From Zonotrichia leucophrys gambelii (taxonomy: Eukaryota; Chordata; Aves; Passeriformes; Passerellidae): 64,000 bases of DNA. The translations under genes and the position numbers were made by a program. Shown in pieces: positions 36,489 through 48,400 of the stretch. The DNA lies in contig NC_088173.1 in assembly GCF_028769735.1 (NCBI RefSeq), forward strand, positions 62,652,421 through 62,716,420, read 5' to 3'. A model generated the notes under the pieces. It did not search any database. It saw only the letters and a list, made by a program, of their open reading frames with translations, and was not told the origin of the DNA. Numbering within the stretch: the first letter of the stretch is position 1; every line of letters starts with the position of its first letter.

Positions 36489-37045
36489 TGTTGTGTTGTG
36501 GTGTGTTTTTAGTTTCCGGGTCCCTTCCTCAGGTGTGCCAATATTCCCTTCTCCCTTCCCCCTCGCCCCTTGCTGAGTGTGCCCTGTCAATCAGGCTAAC
36601 ATACCAGCAAGGCGTCGTGTGGTTGGTCGATTTCAAAGGATGCTCCTCAGGCCTGGGGGACATTGGCCTGTATAGGTGTCCCTAGTCCCTTGAGACCCTG
36701 CCCCTTTCACCTGGTTGGTGGCTCACCTGTCCCCTCCCCTTCCCCTGTCCCTGAGCTTAAAAGGCTAATCAGACCATGCGGCCGGAATTCTGGTGGAGCA
36801 GTTGCCCCGGTTCAGACCTCTGTAACCATGGAATAAACATCTGGATATAACCCTCCAGCAGAATCCTCTCCTTTTTCTCTTCACCATCGCCAGAAGCTCT
36901 CTCTCCTGAGGTAAACGGAGTTCCTGACAAGCCTGGACTTGTTCAGTGTCCTGCTGCAATCTCCAGCAGCCAAGGTATCTCTGGGGTGAATTACATCACA
37001 GTGCTGCCTTTGGCCCAGCAGCGAGGGTCACACTGACCCAGGCAC
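36489..37045 (+). mobile_element. Probable passerine ERV solo LTR (plus strand)
   Basis: A GC-rich block opens TGTTGTGTTGTGGTGTGTTT and continues through a C-rich promoter-like zone, a TATA-like TTAAAAG near 36,757, the GGTTCAGACCTCTGTAACCA block and AATAAA at 36,832-36,837. A U5-like part ends around CACTGACCCAGGCA. The wording resembles passerine ERVL-type LTRs, as I recall them. No perfect target duplication was found at the limits I chose, so the right end is approximate. No internal retroviral region adjoins it. ORFs on either strand here are not genes. Confidence 0.72.
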
Positions 37046-40000
37046 AATCTAACTGATAATAATGTTGGAATATTGTTTTGAAAAGTACTTAGTTCTTGTA
37101 CTCAAGCACCGATGACCCCCACATAGGCTTAGCAAAGCAATTAAAAGAAACTATATTGATGTGAATTAGAACTTAGCCAGGCCAGCTTCAATCAGAATTA
37201 CCTTAAAGGAGCACTGAAATGAAAACAAATCTCTAAAAATCACAAAAAGGTGGGAGGAAGTCTCCTGGAGAAAATAACTTTTAATAGAAGTCTTTTGTTT
37301 GTATTAGTGAGCCATCAAGGTAACTGCTATTGAATGTTCAGGGCATACTAGAAAATATAAACTGGCTGTTCACTTAATAAGGATGTGGGCACCTGAACCT
37401 AATTTCAAGTCCAAAGAAAGATATCACTTTTGTTTTGCAGAATTCTCAACTTCCAAATTCATTAGGCAGTTCTTTTAGATTTCTAGTTTCCAAGGTTACT
37501 ATGCACCACTTGTTTCCTGAGTAGCTTGTTCTTCAGACTAGATTTATATTATAAATCAGGTTTAGACAGACAGCTGCCTAAATTCTATCTCAAAAAGTAA
37601 AAACAAACTAACAAACAAGCAAAAAAAGTCCCACTGGAAAATCAACCAACAAATTAGAAAATTTCATAACCATGGTAAACCAGAGCTTTTAATTAGGTAT
37701 TTTTTATAGTTTTGATGAAAGTGTAAGCATAAAGTCAAGCAAATAGGTAGGTGCAAATAAGATATCATTGATGTATACATCCACACCAGGGAATTTTTTT
37801 ACTTGTCTGCCTACATTACACCTACCTTCTAAACAAGGATATGCATCTTTATTTATATTTGGTGAAACAAGTGCAGATAAATTGAAGATGTCTGTCTTTG
37901 CAATTAGGCCTACGGCTTTGATACTGTACTGACACATGCCTGGTGCTGGGCCATTAGTCTGGTTGGGATAGGCTGGCAAAGATACTTTCAGTGTGTATTT
38001 TTTTATTATTTATTCCCTTAATGCCTCTTCCTTTTCCTCCTTTAGTTTACCTCATTCCATTCCAGCTGTGAAATTTCATTTGTTACCTTTTATATGTACA
38101 TTGTATTAAATTAGCTTATTGCTGGTACCCATAAAAAAGCAAAAACAAAAAAAAAATTACAGTGAATTTGAAGATAATTTTCTGGGTGACTCACAATAAA
38201 TATAAGAACAAAAGAGAGCGCAAGAAACTTTGTTTAGTTCAACAGCTATTTTTATTGGAAAATTTCTTTTAATTTAGTTATCTTGTCTTTTGATTATCCT
38301 GATTATCTTTGACCTTTTCTTTTTAAATTTTCTTTTGAGCTGTTATCATTCACTTTTATAGCTGCTAAATTGTATTGTGCAAATCAAGGGCATTTTAATT
38401 TTAATGCAGCTGTCTAACAGAGTGATATCAAGGATATTATAATGTAATAAAGATTGGGATACCACCAGGATCAAAACTGATCATTATGTCATTTTTGCAT
38501 AAGTAACTGGATATTTACTAAAAGAAATAGAAGACTGAAAGTCACCACTATTTAAATAAAATTCAAATAGCTGCAAAAATGGTTTTCACTGAAATCATTC
38601 AAACACAAGAAATTAGTAACTTTCTGCAAAACCGGAATTTTTGCTGAAAGGCAAGAAATAGCACCAGATGAAAACCTGTTGTGAAATTTGTAGCCTGATT
38701 TAACCAAAGGCAAAACTAGGATCACTGAACAAAGTTAGAAAGTTGAGTCCTTGGAAGACAATCCTTGTGGTGTGAGATCTCCTTGAAGGGAAAGGCAAGA
38801 ACTAACAAAAAAGCAGAAAACATGAACATTACTTTTATACCCATATGCTTTTTGTTGTCTCCAATCTCCCACTCACACAGTGAAAAAATAGTAAAGATTT
38901 GTACAAACTCTAAACAAACACATTGACAAAGTCTACAGGAAATTACTTTTGACGAAGCTTTACTCTCATCAGGAAAATTAGTGTTTTACAAGGGTTCAAC
39001 GATAATTATTGCTGTATGTCTCTTGCGTTTCCTAGATTAAGAAGCATGACAACAACAAAAACAGGGAAAAAGCTCAGAGCCCGATTGTCAGAGCCTGGAG
39101 CACTCAGCTCTCACCAGGTACCAACACTACATAACTTATTGTTGTGAGCAGTGTTGAAAATCTGCCCTGAAGAATTTGCAATCCCAAACCACTAAAGACC
39201 AGTCCAAACTCAGGTGAAATGCTGCCCACTCGTTCGAAAAATCAAATTACATGTGATATTAAGTCTGATGAAGAGGAAATTCGAGAACAGTTCCAGAAAT
39301 TAAAACCTACAATAAACGCCATCAAAAAGCAATCAATAAAATCTCATCATGGCCATCTTAACCCATAATAACAAAAAAAGAAAACTACAAGTCAAGTGCA
39401 GGAAGGGAAATCAAGTGGTATATAACAGAAATATTCTTTCACTGGATAGTTTTTAATGACTATGATGCTATTTAATTTTTTTCTTTTCTTGTAACATCCC
39501 TTGCTTTTCTTCCTTCTCTCTTACTCAGTATGATGAAAATTAAGAACCACTCCTTTTCTTTCTCTTATTCCTTTCGTAGTTGTTTTGCTTATGGACACAA
39601 AAGAGTCTAAATGGGTGTCTGACTTAGGGCTATGAAAGGACATTCACTATCCAACATCTTACTCTTTCCTTTTGGTAATTATTATATACATTCCCTATTC
39701 TCCTTATTCTTACTGAAGCCCAGGGACTTGGACTGGAGTCCAGTGACATGAAAAGTCTTATTAATTCCAATGTTGTTTAATTAAACTCTGATTACTGTAC
39801 CTTTGTGGATTCAACACCTTTCTTGTCCTTATTTAATCATTTCCCTCCACACCTTTATTGCCGCATTGCTATATGTGAGTATGTCAGTGAAATTGTTGTC
39901 CACTGTGGAATATTTTCCTCAAGAGCTGATGAATTTCCCTCAAGAGGGAATTATTATTTTTTCTGAAAGTATAAGCTAAAGCTTTTTTAATACTCCAAGT

Positions 40001-43000
40001 AAAAATTCCTATTTCAGAAGTGAAGTTTAATGTTAAACTGAAAATACACTTTTCAGCAGAAGCAAGGGTTCTTCACAGGTGTGGCTTTACTAGCAAAATT
40101 AAAATTTTGCTCATGGGATACTGGTTTATCTAGCTTTTCTATGTAGAAAATGTCTAATTAAATTGATCATATGCTAAGTAATATCAATCAAAGGTCAGAT
40201 GCATGCTGACTTAAATTATCATGAGAAAGACAATCAAAATAATGTAGTTTCTCTTTTTTTTTTCTAGGAAAATAAGGAAGTAGAAGTTTCTAAAGTAAGT
40301 GAATGGTAAATGCAGGATTTAATTTAATTTAGTCTGTGAGAGAAGTGGCAAATTTCATTTTCTGCTCTCATCTCTGAGTACTTAACCAGTTCCTGTACAA
40401 TAGTATTGGGTTCTGAAAACACATTACCAGCTCAGTTGGTGGTTGATCCTTGTTAGCTTATATCACTCAATTAGTGTGACTAATATATGAGGTTTCCAGA
40501 GAGCTACTGATATTTTCCCTTACTTTCTGATGGGACTTAGAGTAATTCCTGCACAGTTACATTGCTCCCTCCCAATATCTAAAGTCTCTTACTGATTTAA
40601 CCCAATTTAAACTTTGAAGAATTTTTCTAATAGGATAGAAACTGTCTGGTATTCTGTCTTGTGTTCTGAAAACAAAAATAGTTTTATTTTTGTGATTAGT
40701 TTTATTTCTGACAATGGTTTGTAGTAAACTTTTGGATGGATCATCAACCTAAGAATCTTATTCAAATATTCCAGATAAGCAAAAAGAACATTTCCTAATG
40801 ACACAGGCAACCTTTTGTAGAAAAAAAAAAACTCATTCTACTAAATATTACCTCTCAAAGAAGTAAAAAAATATGACTTTGTAAGTTTAGGTTCCTATTT
40901 CTCCCACAAGGACATGGAAACTAGTCACTTCTGACAGTTTCTGAATTTTTCTTAAGACTATATGCAGATCAATTCTGAAAATATGTGGGGATTGACAAGA
41001 CAAGGGTCAGAAGCTAGAATTATTAAAAGTGATCGTTGGGCAAGTGCAATGGGTAGTAAAAATTTTGCATCATAAAAATTTCATATTCATTATTTCAGTC
41101 TATAACAAAAATAATTACCTTATTTCTGCTGTTAATTTCTTTAAAAACTATGATTACTTTCTTTTTGCTTTTAAATTTTTTTAGAAGGCAAATAAACCTG
41201 GCCTCATTCAATAGATTATTTTTATCTTCCTGAAAACTGAACAATTTTGCAGGTTACAGATAAAAATGAAATTATAAATATTTTTTGTTATCTCCTGCTG
41301 AGTACTATTTCCTGTGTTACTGCACCTCTGAATATCTGAGTGATACTCTACTGCTATGAAGTAAATCTGCTGTCACAACTATTTTGGACTGACTTTCAGT
41401 AGCTGGTTTCTAATTTTGCCAAAATAACCAATGTAATTTTTAATTATTTGGCATCTTCTCAAATGATCTGTGTGATTTTGTCAAGCCTGTTACATTGCTC
41501 AGCATATTCATTTTAAATATTCTATCTTAGTATTATTTAATGTGTTATAAAAGTTTGTCGGGAAAAGACTAGGAAGATAATATATTAGGACTTTAATTCT
41601 ATACAGAAAGTTGTGGATTAAAACAAAACTTTTTCATACTACTGGGCTTGCTATAAATATTCCATGAATACCCAATATAGGAGTACTACCCATTCCAACT
41701 TCTCCCAGGGAAAGTGTAAGAGTTCACTGTGAGGGTGAATTAAAGAAAAAAAAAAACAATATAAATTAAAGTCCAACCCAATGTAATTCCTAAAGAGCTT
41801 TGCCTCAAACAACTAACTCTCCCAAGTCATGGTTAGTACCTTAATCCTCAGGAAAAGCACTAGGCAGACTTTCCTAAATATTTCTAACTAACATTAGGAA
41901 CTGTTTCACAATATATCCATGCAGAAATAAGAAAATAATTTACTTGTTAGAAATGAAAATTTCTGTATTTTATATAAAAAAGAAAATAGAGAAATTAATA
42001 ATGTTATCATTGATGTTTATTTCATGTCTAGAGTACTTTGAAGACAATTAATTAGTAAGAGTAATGTTCTGGTGACATTTGCCCTTGAATTGACAGCTTA
42101 ATTTATATCACCAATTTAATTTCGTGATATAAATTAAGGGGTTTATTCAAAAGCAAATATCAACACTCTTGAAAAATTCATTTTGGTACCAATGTAAGTG
42201 ATTCTCTGGACTTGTTTCCATAATTAACACTATCAATTTTTTCAGAATCTTAAGGCAATTTCAATGAAATACTATACTTCAAATCTCTTTCTATTTTCAT
42301 TTCTGCTTCTTGGCAATGTAGGCCCAATAATATATAATATAATATATAATTTTATTTCTTAGAAAATTACAGTGAAAAGTTACCTGTGAGAGCTATTAGC
42401 TTCTTCTTCAGCTCAGAAAGGGACTGAGAAACAGCTAATACAAACTCAATATCCACTTTGTATAGAGAAATTTAACTTTCAGCGTGTGTATTGAATATTT
42501 ATGTCATCCTCCAAAAATTTTCCAGGAAGTCTATTGATATTCACCAATAGATAACTTTATTATTTTATATTCTAAAATTTCCTTTCTCTAGTAATCTTGA
42601 GATTTGGGTACAAAGATGTTCAGACAAAATACTTATCTTTCTGATTCTAAGGAGAATATATTTAGTTCTAGTGATTTCTTGTTCAAATTCATTGTGCTAG
42701 CTGAGAGACAACCCATTATAAATGACTCCCAGTCTGCCATCTTAACCAGACCCAGGTAAAGTGTAAAACATCTCAGATAATATTGTGTTTGAGGCAGAGG
42801 TACCAGTAGGAGTTTAGTCATGCATTTTTTAAAAATGAACTGATTTAAAATATTCACCAAATCTCATTTGAGATGCAGAATTCATTCTAATCTTGTTTCA
42901 GTGCAATTACTGCATATGCTTCAAATCAGCAGCATATTTTTGCTTCTACCCCATGCTGATTATCCATTTCTGTATTTGTTTTCTCATTGGACTGTAAAAC

Positions 43001-43936
43001 CTGTTTGATTGTTGCCCTATTAATCCAAGCATTTTAAACCCTGAAACTTTTGAATGTCTGCCAAATTGAAGCTCTGTTCTCCTGATGCTTTTTGCCAGCA
43101 GAAGAGAGAAAAGATCTAATCTTTCTCAAAGCTGGATCGAGAATGTAGACTCACAAAAATTAAAGATGACAAACCAGAAGGGGGTTTTCTTTGAACGCTG
43201 TTCATGAGACCCATGGTACAGGACTCAGAAGGTGAATCACTCTATTCTCTCATTTAATAAAACAAGCCAATTCAAAATAAAGATTTTATGTTGTACAATA
43301 TAGACTCATGTCATCCTCCATTTGGATTTGATACCATATTATTCTCATGTAAATTCACCAATCAGCAGCACATACTTGTACACCTATACGTTTTGCCTAT
43401 GCATGCATGTTTTTCCCCAATGACTAAAATTAAGAGACAATCTAAATTTAACTAGCTGCTTAACTGAATGCACCATTCTAAAAAGAGTAAACATCTATGA
43501 TACAGGCAGAAAAACAAAATCAACTGGAAAAAAAAATTGTAGTATTGTACTTGCTAAATAAGTTATATTTAAGAGCAAATTGCTATGAATCACAAAGATG
43601 TTGAGTCTCTTGTGAGAATTTGAGAGGTTTTTATTTCATCTTTCAGAAACAATGTGGGATTTTTTTTCTGCTTGTTGACTTAGTCATTTCCTCTAAAACA
43701 CTACATGAAATTTTTGCAAGCAAAGTTTTACAATGTGGAAACTGAAAAGAGGCAATTATTACCCAAAGTAATAATAATATAACATAGAGCAGAATTTAGT
43801 AATGAAATCCCATGGCTGTGAGTAATATAGTCTTACTTTTTATGGAGTTGAATAGATTTTACCCTACATTTTCTGAAAACACCACTTTTAAAAACAGATG
43901 CGAGATGACCATTAGAAGTTCATATCAACAAAACCT
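37046..43936. other. Unique AT-rich sequence, no confirmed gene
   Basis: About 6.9 kb without a recognised transposon. A 91-codon minus-strand ORF at 37,704-37,979 and several short splice-flanked open segments (minus 40,593-40,665, 42,384-42,455, 43,155-43,223; plus 39,036-39,117, 40,268-40,294) were examined. None can be tied to a protein family by eye. A perfect 15-bp inverted repeat lies at 42,097-42,138. Confidence 0.4.
42097..42138. repeat. Perfect 15-bp inverted repeat with 12-nt loop
   Basis: CTTAATTTATATCAC (42,097-42,111) and GTGATATAAATTAAG (42,124-42,138) are exact reverse complements around a 12-base spacer. No terminal-repeat transposon hallmarks or target duplication were seen around it. 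Confidence 0.9.
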
Positions 43937-43993
43937 GTATGTATGTATGTATGCATTATTATCATTATTATTTCTATTGTTATTGTTATTATC

Positions 43994-44042
<49 letters not shown>
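43937..44042. repeat. (GTAT)n, (ATT)n then (AAT)n: self-complementary microsatellites
   Basis: Four GTAT units (43,937-43,953) lead into an imperfect ATT-rich stretch (43,955-43,993), then about 16 perfect AAT units (43,994-44,042). The ATT and AAT arrays are reverse complements of each other and can fold into a hairpin. The poly-Ile tail of the ORF over this region is an artefact. Confidence 0.92.
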
Positions 44043-44840
44043 GTACAAAGTAGTACGTAATGATTAGTGGTCCCATAAATAAAAGTGCATGCTGTAAAAC
44101 ATTAGAATAGAATAAATGAAATCATTATGCTTCTTTTGGTTTGTTTTCCTTGAGTCATTAGCCAAACATTGCTATCAACTTCCCTGACTGAAAGTTTCGA
44201 TTACAAAAAGATTGGATTTCCTGCTTCTGAGTTACATGGGTAAATTTAAGTGCCAAAAATGTAATTTATATAAAGATAGAATATTATTTTATTTTTCTCA
44301 TGACTGGATCAGAGCTGTCATTATAGACTGGAAGATTCAAAGGCAAGTATTCAAAAATCCAACCTCAGAGCAACCAGTAGCCTTTCATTCTCAGAAAACT
44401 GGCAGACAGGTTATCAGAAAAGAAAAGAATGTTAAGAATGGAAACAAAATAAACAAAAAATTTAAAATATTTTTCCTTATATGCTTAAGTAAACAAGAAG
44501 ATATTTATTTGTAACAATTCTAGAAAGAAATTTCTTGTATCCATAGCTTTGTTAGTGCAATAATAAATGTTGCAGCATCTCAACAATAGTGCAATTTTTA
44601 AAAGTTGCTATTGGAAACTTTTCTTATTAATTTTATTTCTTTCAAGAATTGGAACAGATCTACTACCAGAATGTTCTATTTTTAGATGTTCTCAGAAGTA
44701 TACAGCAATAAATGCTTAGAGGGTGTAGGTTTAGCTTTGTGGGGACATTTTATAACCAGTGATCATAAAAGACATATAGTGATCCACTTTAGGAAAGCTC
44801 TTACTTCCATGACACTACTGACTGTGGTTTTTATACATGT

Positions 44841-44940
44841 TTTGATATTTCATAATAAATTACTTCAAATTATCTACACAACTAAATGATATAGTTTTGT
44901 TGTATAGATAACTTGAGGTAATTTATTATGAAACATCAAA
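44841..44940. repeat. ~100-nt near-perfect inverted repeat (hairpin)
   Basis: The left arm starts TTTGATATTTCATAATAAAT (44,841). The right arm ends ATTTATTATGAAACATCAAA (44,940). The arms pair over about 41 bp with four differences, all transitions, around a short centre near 44,887-44,892. It could be a palindromic mobile element, a fold-back (template-switch) duplication, or the stem of a hairpin RNA. No transposon termini or target duplication were identified. Confidence 0.9.
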
Positions 44941-45059
44941 TATATCTATATCATAGAATTAAGAACATCACTTACCATAAACGTAACTGTAAAATGATAA
45001 ACACAAAATCATGCTTCATATTAATTTAATATTGAAATACCTCAATACTGAAATACTCC

Positions 45060-45470
45060 AATCCTTTTGTCAGGGACTGAAGTAATCCTTAGACTGAGAC
45101 TTTCAAAGAGATGATCTCACAGAATTTAACAGGTACAGTAGTTCTGCAGGGCCCAGAAGCAGAACGCCAGTGTACCCTCCAGTGCAGGGCTGAGGTTTCA
45201 CTGATCAGGATCAGTCCCACTGCAGGGAACTGGGGTCAGACACAGTCTTGGAATGTCCAAGCTGGACTGTGGAGATAAGGATGGGCTCGGACATCAGTCC
45301 AGAAGTCACTTTACTCCCTCTTAAACACATCTAAATTGCAACCATCCCTTGTGGTGCTCTGTAATTTTTGTGAGATTGTACCATGTTTGTTATGCCCATA
45401 GGTCTCCCTTTTCACCTGCAGAATTTTCTCCGAGGGTCTTCCATTAGCTAAACCTCAGACAAGGATATAA
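45060..45470. other. GC-richer unclassified block
   Basis: Between about 45,070 (TGTCAGGGACTGAAGTAATC) and 45,470 the sequence is visibly richer in GC than its flanks, with CAGTCCCACTGCAGGGAACT and CTCGGACATCAGTCCAGAAG. It could be a decayed LTR, given the TG start and ~400-bp length, but no poly(A) signal, CA end or duplication supports that. Function unknown. Confidence 0.3.
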
Positions 45471-48400
45471 ACACAATGCTATACTGTCTTTTGTTAGTAT
45501 GGTGCATTTGTCTAACAAATATTATAGCAAAATGGAAGTGTCAAAGGTTGCCTTCTCAAGCTCTAAAAATATCTCTGTCTTATTTTATCTTTCCTATACA
45601 ATTTCTATTTGGAAATGCATTTGAGCTGGTTGTTTTCTCAAACAAGGACCTATACCAAGTCCTAATATTTTGCCAAACTTCTATGATGCCTTTTGAAATG
45701 CAACAAATATAGGCATAATGTACCATCCACAAAGACACTTTTAATGCTTACACTAATGTGCATTTCACTAGTTGAATAAGTGCCAACCATTCTAAGTATT
45801 TCAGCAAAGATACCTGTCTTATGATTCCACAGATCAATGCTTTCTTCTTCTGTTACTACACAGAAAAAGCCAAAACTCGCAATCTATGGATCAGCTCGTC
45901 CCAGCTGCTGCCCACATGCTCACATCCTTAGCAATAAAAGGAGTTCCATGTGTCAAATACCTGCTTTGGCCACAAATACCTCTGCCCCTGTATTTCTTCA
46001 CAGACTCAACTCGAATCGGTATTTTGATACTACAGCAGAGTGGAATTGTTCCTTTCTAATAAGGATGACAATATAAGTCCTTTAAGGTCAAAATGGCATT
46101 ATTTTTCAGTATTTAGAATCCTGGAATTGGCTCAGCCTGCCAAGATGTATTTAATTTATTTTCTATTTGATTGTTAAGTGCAAAGAGACATTAAACCCCT
46201 AGATCCAAACAGAGGAATACTTTCTGGCAAAGAGATGAAAACAACTGCTTTTATGTGCATTATTTCATAAAACGGGGACAGGCCTCAAGGTGCAGAGGAC
46301 ATTTAAACTAGAAGTCCTCAGTAGACAACTCTGGATTTTCCAGAAAGTGTGAAAAAAAAAATTAAACTGAAAACAAACTGCTTAAATTTAAATAGTTTCT
46401 GCCAGAATATCAAAAGTAGGACAGAATGAGACAGGTGAAAAAGTATGTTTGCACCTTGTGCCTTCTCTACTGTTCTTCCGAGAAGTAAAGAATAGACTTC
46501 TTGTTTAGATTGGCATAGATTCACAGTAATAGTATATTGTTTTTCTGTTTAATACTGAAGGATGATAAAGGTTCCATAGTATAAATGTCTGGGGTGGCTT
46601 ATGCTTGTGAATGCTCTCAGGAATATAGTGATCCCTAAGGACATGTAAAAGGTGAGTTTTATGATTTTAAACTATAGTAAAATAAGAATGATGGAAATTT
46701 AACATTTTATCAATAAATCATTGCTTGACAGTTTAGTGTTAGCATGGGTACTGATAGCAATCCCACCTATACATGATTTCAAACATACTCTTTTCCTTTC
46801 ATCCTTTAGTTTCATTTTCAGTTAGGAAGTGGATTTATGAATCGTTTTATATCTAGGAGCAAGTCCAGAAATAGTCTGAGGTGTCTAAAAGGAGAGGATT
46901 TCCTGCATGTGAGCAAATGTGTCATTACAAAACAAAATACAAAAATACTAACAATCTTGGACAAATACAAAAGAGCTGACTACTGTCTTCTTGATATGAG
47001 TACTTGGAAGGAGACATTACTAACTTTTGAGTATTCACAAAAGTGCCTTGACCTGAAAAATAATCAATTTATATCAGCCCTCTATTGTCAGCTCACTGTT
47101 CACCGTGCTATGTATGCTGAGATGGGTTCTGCTCTTCTGAGGGTAGGCAGTAGTTGAGAATTATCTCAATCCTGGTTTAAAATGCAGTTCCCTATATGCA
47201 CAGAAGACAAGATCTTTAAGGTTCATCTTTGATACTGGCTTGATAAAGGTTGAGGGTTTGGAATTTATTTTATTTCTTCTTTTCGATTTAATTTGAACAA
47301 AAACTCATAAAACAGTAGAAGAGATGCAAAGGTTGAAAGATGATTGAGATATTCACATTCCACACACACAAAGAATCCAATATAAGGACTGTGGAGCCAT
47401 AAATCTCAAAAATTCCCTAACTGTGCTTATGAATCCACATTAGAAATATATCTTCGAAGAAGATACTTTCTAGCAGTGGGTTGTTGCAAATTTTGCCATA
47501 CAATTTGGCAAGAAATGAACAAAAAGTTTACGAAATAGATTGGTTTATGGTAGCACGCAGGACAACTCAAGATGCTCAGTCAGCAAATTGTATCTACAAA
47601 TTGTTAATATTAGTGTTTTACAAGGAGCCAAATTTCTGTAAGCTATTTAGACATTAAGTTCTAAATAGAAAAATCGTAAGGGCATATACACATGTACACT
47701 CTTAAACATGCTGTAGAAAATCTGCTTCATTTCAGTGACATTTTATAAACAGTTTCTGCATAGAAATTATGACTCCATTATTTTTAATTCATTTTTCCAT
47801 ATTTACCATGTTTATACATTTCTAAAACAAAAAGAAGAAGTGGAAATTTAAACCAGTTCTGTTTTTCAAATGGCAAAATAAGTGGGGGGAAAAAATCACC
47901 ATTTATTTATCAGTACAACAATATGGAGCTTAAACATAAAGTCCTGTTTATTCACCTCTTTTGCAAAAACATAAGCAGAATTTGTTTTTATCTTTTCCCA
48001 TTTCAGAACAAAGCATGAGCCTTATGTAAACCACAGCAGGTTTTGTACTCTTTCCTTACAGTGACTTTAAATTTTAGCATATGATTAGATCTTTGGAAGA
48101 AACTAAGGGAACATACTGAAGCTGCTGAAAGGGAGATTAAATAATTCATTAACTGTGGTTTCAAAGACTGGATGTCTAATTTTTGTAATCTTCTTAAATA
48201 TAAAGAGACAGAAGTCCAGTTTCAGCAATGCTGTCTTTCTTTGCAAATAGGCATTCTGTTTTACATTGACTTCTTGATGTACATCTGCTTAACAAGTAAG
48301 GCAGAATTCATAACCAAAAAGCAACCCAAAAAAAATTCAAATATTTAAAATAATTTTTTGTTCACTGGCGAGGTTCAAGGGGGTTTTGAAATTTCAGTTT

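Noticed and set aside
37704..37979. 91-codon minus-strand ORF with somewhat protein-like composition
   Set aside because: Looked at closely because of Pro/Asn/Cys content, but the upstream boundary is A-rich rather than a pyrimidine tract and no family is recognisable. Too weak to call.
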